A stretch of 64,000 bases of DNA from Ilex aquifolium. Lineage: Eukaryota; Streptophyta; Magnoliopsida; Aquifoliales; Aquifoliaceae. Position 1 is the stretch's first letter. The number at the start of each line of letters is the position of its first letter. Both the position numbers and the translations under genes were made by a program. Below are positions 47,936-57,771 of this stretch, piece after piece. The notes beneath the pieces are model-generated. The model did no database searches. It was not told the origin of the DNA and was given only the letters and a program-made list of their open reading frames with translations. The stretch covers positions 16,918,501 to 16,982,500 of the forward strand of contig OX637399.1 in assembly GCA_951799425.1 (NCBI GenBank), in the 5' to 3' direction.

Positions 47936-49005
47936 CCAAACACATGTTTACACGACTCCACCTACTCCGGGGACCCATCTCTTGTCCTCTAAGTCATACC
48001 TAGTCATGTTTGACACCCCATGATGCTCTCCTAAACCCTAAAGTCAGATTTGAAGTAAGAGAGAGAGGAGAAGCAAGAAAGCGAAGAGGGGTGGTTGGTG
48101 AAGCATGGGAAGACCATGCTTGGACTAAACTTGCTTGTGGAAGTGTCCAACCTCTCCCCAATCATTCCAATTCAGTTCACACATTCTAAGTGAGAGGGTA
48201 TGGACGAAAATGAAGAGTCTTACACCGTTATTCAGTTTTTACATGCTTTTAGAGAGAGAAACTCCAAGGTAGAAGATGAAATTTTAGAGAGAGAAAGTTG
48301 GGTTTACACATTTCCTTCTCTATTTTCATTGTAGTAAGTTTTATTCTACTTGTAATCTTTCCCTCTTTCACTTTAAACTCTTTTATTCAAGTTATAATCA
48401 AGTTTAGCTAAGTGTTCTAACATATCCATTTCTACATTTGGGTATTTTGTCTTCCATCTTTGTTTGTATTTTGGGTATGAATGAATTTGCTCTTGTAGTC
48501 TAAACCTTTTCTTGCATCAATACAAGTTTCATGCTTCATTTCACTACCATGTCTCTTTACCTTATGTTGGTTCTTGCTTTTACTATGAGTAGCTAGACTT
48601 TTAGTTGGCAATCCAAGGGGAATTTCCTCTTGGGTATGTGAAATCGACTCTCTTTCATTCTTCCTCATAGTGTAAAGTGTTTGGTTTGACTAGGTTGAGT
48701 GCAGACGTGGTTGTGGGCTCTTGATACATCGTAGACTTGTGACGGGGTGTACTTTTATCTAACACATCCACATTAGTCCCTTACTTCCTACGAATCAATC
48801 AAACACCGAGACACCATTGGTTGAATGAATTGAGTCGATTTGACATTCCCATTGGAATGACCTCTATGGATTAGCCAACCTTGTTTTCTTATATTTCTAT
48901 CAAAACACAACTCACCAAAACACAATTCACAAGATTTTCTAATTTTCATTTCTTTACAAATCACCCTTCCAAAACATTTGACATTTCCTTCCCTGAGGAG
49001 GCGAC

Positions 49006-49025
49006 CTTGGAATACCCATTCCAAG
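49006..49025. repeat. Conserved LTR hairpin CTTGGAAT-ACCC-ATTCCAAG
   Basis: Same stem as 45375-45394 with a different loop. Confidence 0.75.
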
Positions 49026-49217
49026 TAAAACACGACATTATAAGTCTCTTTATGCTTGGGGAGCACTTTTGCACACACATGTTTTTGTTCACACACACCA
49101 TTTTCCCAATTTCTTGCATTTGAACCCGAGAGAGAGTGACACTCACCAACTATATAAGCTATATACACACAATCCAGGATCATGTTTGGAGATCAAGGAA
49201 AAACATTCAAGCATTTT

Positions 49218-49235
49218 TGGCGCCGTTGCCGGGGA
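49218..49235 (+). promoter_or_regulatory. Primer binding site, tRNA-Asp (family D)
   Basis: TGGCGCCGTTGCCGGGGA is an exact 18-nt complement of the plant tRNA-Asp(GUC) 3' end, 4 bp inside the LTR. Confidence 0.92.
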
Positions 49236-49372
49236 AAGTTAAGCATCGAATTTGAAGGTTATTTGGGGACAATAGAGGTAAGTCCCATGATTCTCATCAC
49301 CGGCCAAGGTACGTTGCTCCTTTGTACATATTTATGTATACTTTTTTTTTCAATTGTAAGTAGTGTTTTAAC

Positions 49373-50172
49373 ATGAGGAGATGTGGCAATCAAAATAGAA
49401 TAGTGAGACGTGCCCTAAGACCAACTATGAATGTAGACCAAAACCCACCCGAGGTTGCCGGAGACAATTTCGGGGATGATGGTGCCAATAATCTGAGGGG
49501 CGGGGGAATGCAATTCCCCCTACGAGAAATGAAGGAAATAATCTCCCAATTGATTCTCCGGCGAAGTCAATGAGCGATTATCTCCAACCTACTCGAAGCA
49601 CCACCCCCTCATGCATATTTCTACCCGTGCAAGCGCATGGCTTCCTTGTCAAATCGGGCATGTTGCAATTACTTCCTAAATTCTACGGAGTGGAACAAAA
49701 AATTCCTTACCTACACATTAAGGAATTTGAGGAAATAGTTGGAACATTCGTTACAAATCATGCCATGAAAGACATGGCACGCATGAAATTATTTTCCTTC
49801 TCCCTCAAAGACAGAGCTAAAACTTGGTTGAACTTGTTGAAACCCCACTCGATAAGCTCTTGGACACAAATGCTTTCCGATTTTTTAAACAAATTTTTTC
49901 TGGTGCCCAAGACCACTACTCTTAAGAAACAAATTCAAAATTTTTTGGAAAAACCAAATGAGCAGTTCTATCAATGTTGGGATAGATACAAGGACTTGTT
50001 ACACTCCATTCCACATCATGGATTCGAACCATGGCAATTGGTGAGTTTCTTATATAAAGGAATTACACCGGGCCATCGACAATTCATCGACATGATGTGC
50101 AACAGAGAGTTTCTAAGTAAGGATCCCGATGAGGCCCTTGATTACTTTAACACATTGGCAGAAAATGCCTAA
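49373..50172 (+). pseudogene. Family D gag (fossil)
   Basis: The gag fold is visible as YLQPTRSTTPSCI, LLPKFYGVEQKIPYLHIKEF, LFSFSLKDRAKTWLN, FLNKFFLVPKTTTLKKQI and HHGFEPWQLVSFLYKGITP, with DPDEALDYFNTL at the end. It is closest to family B gag in its second half. It would form the particle shell. It is part of a broken element. Confidence 0.8.
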
Positions 50173-50349
50173 TCTTGGGACATCACGAATCTCATCGATG
50201 TGCCAAGGTCCTCTCCGGGTAGTCAACCAAGTAGAGGGGGATGTATAACTTATGTGACCAAGAAGACTTGCTTGCTAGAATAAGGAAATTTTCCCGCAAG
50301 GTGGAGAGTCTAGAGGGGAATATGAGGCATGATGTGTCTAACATCACAA

Positions 50350-52404
50350 AGGCAGATGAGTTTTTTAGATGGATATTCTGGTTATAATCAAATTGAAATT
50401 GCATTAGATGATCAAGAAAAAACTACATTTACATGTCCTTTTGGTACTTTTGCTTATAAAAGGATGCCTTTTGGATTATGTAATGCCCCAGCTACTTTTC
50501 AGCGTTGTATGCTGAGTATATTTAGTGATATGGTAGAACAATATCTGGAAGTTTTTATGGACAATTTTTCAATATATGGTGATTCATTTCATTTATGTTT
50601 AGAAAATCTTGAAAAAGAACTTATTCGATGCGAAGAAACAAATCTTGTTTTAAATTGGAAAACATATCATTTTAATGATTACACAAGGTATTGTTTTAGG
50701 TCACATAGTTTCTGAAAAAGGAATTGAAGTTGATAAATCCAAAATTGACTTGATAGCTAATCTTCCTTCATCGAAAACTGTAAAAGATGTTCGATCTTTT
50801 CTAGGTCATGCAGGATTTTATAGAAGATTTATTAAAAATTTTAGTTCAATATCTAGACCTATATGTAATCTTTTGTGTCAGGATATATTATTTGAATAGA
50901 ATGATGCAAGTCAATTAGCATTTGATAAATTAAAAAAACATGTTTATTTCTACACCTATTATGCAACCTCCTGGCTGGTCTTTACCTTTTGAATTATTGT
51001 GTGATACGAGTGATTACGCAGTAGGAGCTGTATTAGGTCAAAGAAAAGATAAAAAACCTTATGTTATTTACTATGCAAGCAAAACTTTAAATGATGCACA
51101 AATGAATTATTCAACTACAGAAAAAGAATTACTTGCTGTTGTGTTTGTATTAGATATATTTCGTTCATATCTGGTTGGTCGTCAATTATTGTATTTATAG
51201 ATCATGCAGCTTTAAAATATTTACTTACTAAGAAAGATACTAAGCCACGTCTCCTACGTTGGATCTTGTTACTTCAAAAAATTGATCTTATCATTAAAGA
51301 TAAAAATAAGTTGAAAATGTGGTAGCAGATCACTTGTCAAGGTTAAATTATGATATAAAGGAAGAACCAATTCCGATTAGAGAAACCTTTCCAGATGAAC
51401 AACTTTTTGCAATAACAGAAGTACCATTGTATGCAGATATAGCCAATTATTTAGCTACTGGTACTATCCCTTCTAATTACATCTGGACTGATATAAACAA
51501 GTTTCTAAGTGAGGTACATAATTTTTTTGGAGAAGATCCTTATTTGTTTAAAAATTGTAAAGATCAGATAATAAGATGTTGTGTACCTAATCATGAAATT
51601 GGTCAGGTAATTCAGTTTTGTCACTCTGAAGCTTGCGGAGGCCATTTTGCTTCAAAGAAAGCCGCTGCTAAAATTTTGCAGTGTGGATTTTATTGGCCAA
51701 CTCTTTTTAAAGATGTCCATATCTTTTGTTTAAATTGTGAAAGATGTCAAAAAATGGATAATATTTCAAAAAGAAATATTATGCTTTTAAACCCTATTTT
51801 AATTGTTGAAATTTTCGATTATTAAGGCATTGATTTTATGGGACCATTTCCCTCATCCTTTGGATATCAGTACATTTTGGTTGTATTCGACTATGTATCT
51901 AAATGGGTAGAAGTGATTCCATGTAGAAATAATGATCACAGAACAGTGGTCAAGTTTTTAAAAGAAAATATTTTGTCCAGATTTAGAATTCCTCGAACTA
52001 TTATCAGTGATGGTGAATTACATTTTTGTAATAAAGTTTTTAAAAATCTTATGAAAACATTCTCGATTTCGCATAAAATATCCACTCCGTATCATCCACA
52101 GACAAGTGGACAAGCTGAATTAGCTAATAGGGAGATAAAATACATTTTAGAAAAAATAGTAAATCCAGATCGTAAGGATTGGTCTTTAAGATTGACTGAT
52201 GCGCTTTGGGCTTACCGTACTGCATATAAAACTATTTTAGGAATGTCTCCTTATCGATTAGTTTTTGGTAAACCATGTCACTTGCCTATAGAATTAGAAC
52301 ATCGAGCATACTGGGCAATCAAAGTAATGAATTTTGATATGGATAAAGCTGGAATATCTCGTAAACTCCAAATTAATGAATTATAAGAATTAAGAAATGA
52401 AGCT
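50350..52404 (+). pseudogene. Family C-like pol: RT, RNase H, integrase (fossil)
   Basis: RT begins mid-domain at FLDGYSGYNQIEI, with RMPFGLCNAPATFQRCM and YGDSFHLCLENLEK. Then come FLGHAGFYRRFIK, RNase H ([28 protein letters not shown]) and integrase ([52 protein letters not shown]). It ends at the Tekay-like LTR at 52409. At both protein and DNA level it is nearest to C1 (13000-15000), not to B. It has several breaks but is better preserved than C1. Third codon positions are very AT-rich. Confidence 0.82.
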
Positions 52405-52408
52405 TATG

Positions 52409-52521
52409 TGTGACGCCCCTAAAAACTGGGGGTCATTTATAAGTCCGTTGATCAACCATCAACCCTCGGAAATACCCGTGGATGCCGGTTGACCCGACAC
52501 CGCGACACCACATCCCCTTTA
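52409..52521 (-). mobile_element. Tekay-like LTR, left piece
   Basis: TGTGACGCCCCTAAAAACTG and the following blocks match the LTR end at 16284. It continues at 59649 after the family A element. Confidence 0.85.
52517..52521. repeat. Target site duplication CTTTA (left copy)
   Basis: Its partner is 59649-59653. The copies are identical and both belong to the Tekay-like LTR word CCCTTTACCGGGATT. Confidence 0.93.
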
Positions 52522-52980
52522 TGATGAGCACATAATATTGCATATTTGAAGGGCTCATTACATGCATTTTAACTCAACTTTTGCATATAAGTGCTTAGAA
52601 GTTAACCGTTTTGAACTATAATGTTGATATTTTGATGTTGCAACCTTTTATAGCTTAAATGTTTGATTTTAGGAAATTGCAACCTTGATGGATGTGTGGT
52701 GAAGGCATGGACACAATACATGAAGAATTGGAGGCTTAAAAGTGAAGAAATCAAGAAGGCATTGGTGCTTGGGAACAAGGGCACCAGCTGCAGCAATAAT
52801 TGGAAGCACTGCCTCGGAATTCCTCCATTTGGACCATAATCTACTCAGAATTTGAAAAAGTGCAAAACATGAAAGTTGTATATATGGGTGTCTTTTATTT
52901 TGTGTCAAAATTTCAGCCCAATCCAACGGTTGGATCAAAAGTTATGCCAATTCTACCAAAACTGGTCCAGCGAAGCCAGA

Positions 52981-53055
52981 TACCGCATTACTACCGGTAG
53001 CCGATGGCTACTGGAGTCATGACTACCGGTAGTAACACACGAGCTACCGGTAGCT
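52981..53055. repeat. CTACCGGTAG cassette (family A 5' LTR)
   Basis: Three exact palindromes and one half copy flank GGCTACTGGAGTCATG. Its copy in the 3' LTR is 58231-58305. Confidence 0.87.
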
Positions 53056-54134
53056 GATTGCTCAGAAGTGCCCAGAACAACTTCTTTCTTGCTCCACTTG
53101 CTTGGGGGTCCCACCTACACTTCTCCCACGCCTAGCCTGACATTTTATCCCTACAACCATGCCTCCCTTACACAAATGGAAGACTTTGGAGGCTTGGCAT
53201 TGAATGAAGAGGAGAGAGAAGTGGGTTGCCATAGGGGGTTGCAGGCTAGCCTGTCAAGACCCATCAACTCAGCCCCCTCTTGAGAGAGGCTTTGCACACA
53301 CCTTGGGGGGAGCCTCATGCACGAAATTGGAAGTCTCCCACACACCATTATATTGAGCATTACACATTGTATGGAGGGGGTTGGCTACCTAAGCTTAGAG
53401 TAGTTTTAGTGAGGAAGAAGATGAATAGTAAAGTTGTGATTTTTACATGTTCTTCCATCCATTTCTCTTGTAACCTCTTGTAAGGATATTGTAAGCTTCC
53501 TTTACTGTCTTTAATGCCATTTATTAGAAGTACATTTCAAGTTTAGCCTTGCACTTTACATTTCACCATTGTTATGCTTTCAAGTTCTTCATTTTCATGC
53601 TTTAAATTGGGGATTGTATTTCTTTCTTCTTACTTTAAGATTTCTTGCATCTAGTTAAGTTTTAATCTTCTTTTCCTTTACTTGTCTATTTACATTATGC
53701 TTGGCTTTCGTTTATGAATGAGTAGTTAGATTTAAGTTGGGTAATCCAAGGGAGACCTTCTCTTGGGGATTCCATTTCAACTCTTCTCCTTCCTCCTCTC
53801 GGTGTACGGTGGTTCGGTTTGACGGGGTTGAGAGTGGACGAGTTAGTGAGCCTTTGATATTCCATAGGCCTAGTCATGGTTTATGCTTAGATACTCACCA
53901 ATCTTGTCCCTAGCTTCCCCCGAATCAATCGTTCACCTATGCACCATTGGAAGAAGATTTCGAGTTGAGTTGGAATTCCCATTAGAATGACCTCTTTGGA
54001 TTAGCCAACACTTGCTTTATTTGCATTTTCATTTACAAACCAAACACAAAACTCAAACAAAAGATTTTACATTTTCTTTTCACTTTTGCAAAATCACTTT
54101 CACAAAACTCCCTTTCCTTCCCTGAGGAGACGAC

Positions 54135-54153
54135 CTTGGAATACTCTTCCAAG
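54135..54153. repeat. Conserved LTR hairpin CTTGGAA-TACTC-TTCCAAG
   Basis: A 7-bp stem. One base is missing on the right arm relative to 45375-45394, yet pairing is kept by shifting the loop. An identical form lies at 59385-59403 in the 3' LTR. Confidence 0.7.
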
Positions 54154-54401
54154 TAAAACACCGACAACGAAAGACTCCTTGCGATTGGGGAGCACTTTTG
54201 TTCACATGCATTCCATTCTCCATTTCACATATATTTTGTTCATCCATTTCCCACCATTTGTTCGTTGTTGCCTAATCTTTTGCATTACCCCAAGGGAGAG
54301 TGACACTCCCCCATCCATATAAGCCACATACAATACACACATTGCGGGTGAGGGTGATGTTTAGGGGTTAGGAAACAACACCGTTTTTGTGACAATCATT
54401 T

Positions 54402-54419
54402 TGGCGCCGTTGCCGGGGA
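54402..54419 (+). promoter_or_regulatory. Primer binding site, tRNA-Asp (family A)
   Basis: TGGCGCCGTTGCCGGGGA is an exact match to the complement of the tRNA-Asp(GUC) 3' end, 3 bp inside the LTR. Confidence 0.93.
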
Positions 54420-54531
54420 AGGTAAAGCGTCGAGTTCGAGAGGTGATTTTGGGACGGCATAAGGTAAGTCTTGTGATTTTCATCACGGGCCAAGGTATGT
54501 CGTCTAACTTGTAAATATTTTGTTTTATATA

Positions 54532-55362
54532 ATGTCTTATAATTATTATGAAAATGTATCAAATGCCCCTTATTATGAAAATGTGTGTGAGATTTGTGAT
54601 GACCTTGGGCTCATCTCTTGTATGTGCCAAATAAATTATCCGGTTCAAGACTTTGCATGCGAAAACTTTTACCCCAATCATTATGTTTCACCGAGTTATC
54701 CGAGTTATGGTTGGGAGAATGAACCGTATAATTTTCCATCCAATCTCACACCACCAAATGAATTTTGCCATTATCCAACGTATGAGGACTTAACCGAACA
54801 AGCATTGGAAAATACTTTTTGCGAGTTTATGCAATGCCAATTGGAATTCAATGCCCAATTAGGCGAGTTTATGCAAAGCCAAATGGAATTCAATGCCCAA
54901 ATAACTCAACAACTTGATACATTGACTAATGCTATAATTGTTATGCATGAAGAACAACACCTTGAGCATAGTCAATGTATTGAGAATGATCCCCCCATTG
55001 AAATGCATATTGATGTTGAATCTCCCACCACTCTAGATTGTGAAACATTTAATGAAGTTATTATCTCACATGAGGCTAATGAGCCCAAGGTCATTTTTCC
55101 ATCTTTGAGTGGTGTTGAGATTCACATTTCTCAACTTGGGGAGGGCATTGAAATGGAGTCAAGTGTTCTTAATGAGAAATTGCATATTCCATTTGTTGCA
55201 TTGCATAAACTCGCATACATCTTGGTTCGGTTGAGATTTTTGAATTATTATCCCTTGTATGGTTGGATAGATTGGATAGAAAGGGCATTTATACAACACA
55301 AAAATTTTAAAATCAAAAAAATTCATGGGCGCAAGGTCATATCCGAATTGAAGCCGGATTGA
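54532..55362 (+). CDS. Family A open gene, gag-tail-like, 276 aa
   Basis: The first ATG of the open frame is at 54532; the frame extends four codons further up without ATG. The N-terminal part is Tyr/Asn-rich with Cys pairs (VCEICDDLGLISCMCQ) that sit like the zinc knuckle of family B and C gag. Then come YPSYGWENEPYNF, comparable to the NPGWSNHPNFSW stretch of family B gag, and a 13-residue direct repeat (EFMQCQLEFNAQL / EFMQSQMEFNAQI) leading to LDTLTNAI, comparable to NFIQSQTTFNNNI and LTKITNAI of family B. The C-terminal 120 residues are not recognised; they end in a basic KIKKIHGRKV stretch. A gag-derived RNA- or particle-binding role is inferred, not shown. It is the only credible gene of this element. 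Confidence 0.72.
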   Translation: MSYNYYENVSNAPYYENVCEICDDLGLISCMCQINYPVQDFACENFYPNHYVSPSYPSYGWENEPYNFPSNLTPPNEFCHYPTYEDLTEQALENTFCEFMQCQLEFNAQLGEFMQSQMEFNAQITQQLDTLTNAIIVMHEEQHLEHSQCIENDPPIEMHIDVESPTTLDCETFNEVIISHEANEPKVIFPSLSGVEIHISQLGEGIEMESSVLNEKLHIPFVALHKLAYILVRLRFLNYYPLYGWIDWIERAFIQHKNFKIKKIHGRKVISELKPD

Positions 55363-55534
55363 TATGAGCCTTTTTTGCTTTGTTTCGATGTATATAGTAG
55401 TTAGATTTCTTTTAACTGTTATATTTTTCTTTTCTTGATGTTGTAGTGTAGAAGTTGTTTACCTCTCCCTAATTTGGACTCATTTCATTTTGAGCATCAT
55501 CATAGACAAACTCATTCAATATCATGTTTTAGTC

Positions 55535-55548
55535 TAAGTTGGGGGGTG
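55535..55548 (+). promoter_or_regulatory. Internal polypurine-like tract 1 (family A)
   Basis: TAAGTTGGGGGGTG is identical to the true tract before the 3' LTR. Confidence 0.6.
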
Positions 55549-55677
55549 TAAACAAGCTTTTTGTGTTTTATTAATGTACATAGAAAAAAAAAAAAAAAAA
55601 AGGGTATCTCATTTCCCAATTTACTTTCGTTTTTCTCATTTGCATGATTCCTTGTGCATTGAAGACAATGCATAGTT

Positions 55678-55691
55678 TAAGTTGGGGGGTG
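55678..55691 (+). promoter_or_regulatory. Internal polypurine-like tract 2 (family A)
   Basis: TAAGTTGGGGGGTG lies after GACAATGCAT. Its family B counterpart is 30428-30440. Confidence 0.6.
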
Positions 55692-55899
55692 AGGTGCACC
55701 ATTTACATGTTCCACCACTTTTTATAGAATAATGGGAAATGTGAAAATTTTGAAATTTTTGAACAATTTTTGGTAAAATAGGGTTCAAATGGTGTCTATC
55801 ATGATGCTTGAGTTGTTGGAAATGAGGTGGAGTGTTGATTTTGATTAAAAGATGGAGGAACCAAAAAAAAAAAAAAAAATTTTGCAAAACAAGGAAATA

Positions 55900-56063
55900 A
55901 CTACTGGTAGCCTACCGGTAGTTATTGACTACTGGTCCTTCACCTACCGCATGACTACCGGTAGTCGCTGGCCACTGGACCAGTTGCTACCGCAGTTCTA
56001 CCGGTAGTCGATGGCTACTGGAGTCATGACTACCGGTAGTAACACCCGACCTACCGGTAGTCA
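55900..56063. repeat. CTACCGGTAG cassette inside family A internal region
   Basis: Five exact palindromes plus half copies, with GGCTACTGGAGTCATG and ACTGGACCAG spacers. Its right half matches the cassette of the family A LTR almost base for base. Confidence 0.85.
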
Positions 56064-57758
56064 GTGTTGAAACTTGCCAATTTCTGCAACTCAAGCCCTA
56101 CAATTTTGGGGATCCCACCATTGATCCTCTCATTTGTCCCTATCACCAAAAATATCCAATATTGAACTATATTCCCCTATCCTAATTGTTGTGGGATGTG
56201 TGATTGCTTGATCTTCATTTTTGAACTTGAATACATGAGTACATTATAGAAATTTATCCTATTGCCAAGAGTACCACATATTTGTTTGCTTTTGAACTCA
56301 ACCATAAGTGCACCATGAACTTGTAATTTTGGCAATTTACGGATTGAGTTCACATTTGAGTGCTTGACATGAATAGTGGAGATGAGTAAGAACCCATGTG
56401 AGCTTTAATGTCAATCCTTATTTGGAGGGAACTTACATTTACTCAAGGAACAATTCTTAATTTTCAAATTTGTTCAATAGTCTCATTATGCTTGTTTCGG
56501 TTAGGTGCATTTGGGTAGTTGATTGACTTTGTCTTGAAATGTACAATGCTTCCCTATGCTTATCTAGAGATGATCTTAGGCCATTTTTGAATGCTTTGAG
56601 CCTTTGCCTTTTTCTTGTGAAAAGTTTATCCCTAGTGCCATGATTGAGCCTTATTGTAAATTCATTTCCATGCCACACATGTAACCAAGCCAATGAAAAT
56701 GATAAATATCTACCTTACCTTGGTTGTTCCTAGTGCTAAGTATGAGTGATGATAAAAAAAAAAGGAAGCGTGGTGTGGAAATTCAAGCAAGGGATAATGG
56801 ATGTTGAAACTCAAAGAGTTCAATGGAAAAGAATGAAAAATCCAAGAAAAGGAGTGAAAAAGGAGAAAAAGAATGAGAAAAAGAAAAGGGAAAAATGTAA
56901 AGGAAAAGAAAGAAAAGAAACAAAGGGTGTGGTGATGGGGTGAAAATCAAAATCCCATAAAAGGGAAGTGTTTTTCTAAGATTAAGGTCATTCACCCGGA
57001 ACAACCCTCTTTGTTATCCTATATCCTTCATTTCCCTTACCTCAATATCACCCCAAGGCCCCATTATAACCCGTAAAGTCCTAGATGATCTAGAGAAGCA
57101 TGGGAGATGCATACTTTTAAAGAACAAGATGGGTTGATTTTACTATCTAATGCCCTAGCATTCCTTTCATGAGATTATGTCAAGGTTGTGTTCATTTTTA
57201 TGCATACTTCATTTTTGGATTATATGTGAGTATATGTTGTTTTGTGCATAATATTCTATGTCACATATACACATGGAGAGCATGCCCGGATAATCATTAA
57301 GTGATTCATTGTTGAGAGAACACCCTTGGTGAGTTTTTGCATCGAAGCTTAATTTGGATAGCCAAAGTGAATGTGAACTCCATTGTGTAAATGCTTAAAT
57401 TACATGTTTATTGCACACACACACTAGTTTTGAAAATGAATGTGTATGTGGATTCTCTAGAATAGCATTCACGGCTATGATGTGTTTCATGTGTTTTTAG
57501 TTCGGGTGTTTGGACCAAGTTGTTTTTGACATCCCATTGCTGGTTAAGATATGGGAATATGCTTAATATTGGATACTATGAAAAGAAGTTTGTAGGTACC
57601 TTAACTGGAAACCTTCACGAGACAAAACTCGTCCACTAGGGATCACCTAGGGGTTTAAAGGCTTGTTGCATGTGCTAAATGCAATATCGGAATTAGTATA
57701 GTTTTATTTTTTGTTTTCTTGCTTTTTACATTTTGTTTGCTAGGGACTAGCAAAGCTT

Positions 57759-57771
57759 AAGTTGGGGGGTG
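57759..57771 (+). promoter_or_regulatory. Polypurine tract of family A
   Basis: AAGTTGGGGGGTG directly abuts the TGATGAGCAC start of the 3' LTR. Confidence 0.9.

Larger units (their letters stand above)
47462..50345 (+). mobile_element. Athila-like element D: LTR, primer site and gag
   Basis: LTR 47462-49213 (TGATGAGTATAG ... CATTCAAGCA), tRNA-Asp primer site 49218-49235, then gag. The sequence changes abruptly near 50345 to a family C-like pol. LTR blocks (the TCCAAGGGGAATTTCCTCTT region, the hairpin) are shared with families A and B. It is broken, with an internal loss between gag and pol and a few breaks in each. Confidence 0.8.
52522..54398 (+). repeat. Family A 5' LTR (1877 bp)
   Basis: TGATGAGCACATAATATTGC ... 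TTTGTGACAATCA. It contains the CTACCGGTAG cassette 52981-53055 and the hairpin 54135-54153. The purine-rich leader seen in other families is weak, and I do not see a clear TATA box. Confidence 0.93.
55363..57758 (+). other. Family A 3' non-coding region
   Basis: About 2.4 kb without a credible gene. It holds two polypurine-like words (55535-55548 and 55678-55691), two poly(A) runs (about 55584-55601 and 55863-55879), a CTACCGGTAG cassette (55900-56063) and a purine-rich run (56860-56935). From about 56330 on it resembles the reverse complement of 28840-30200 in family B. Confidence 0.7.
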
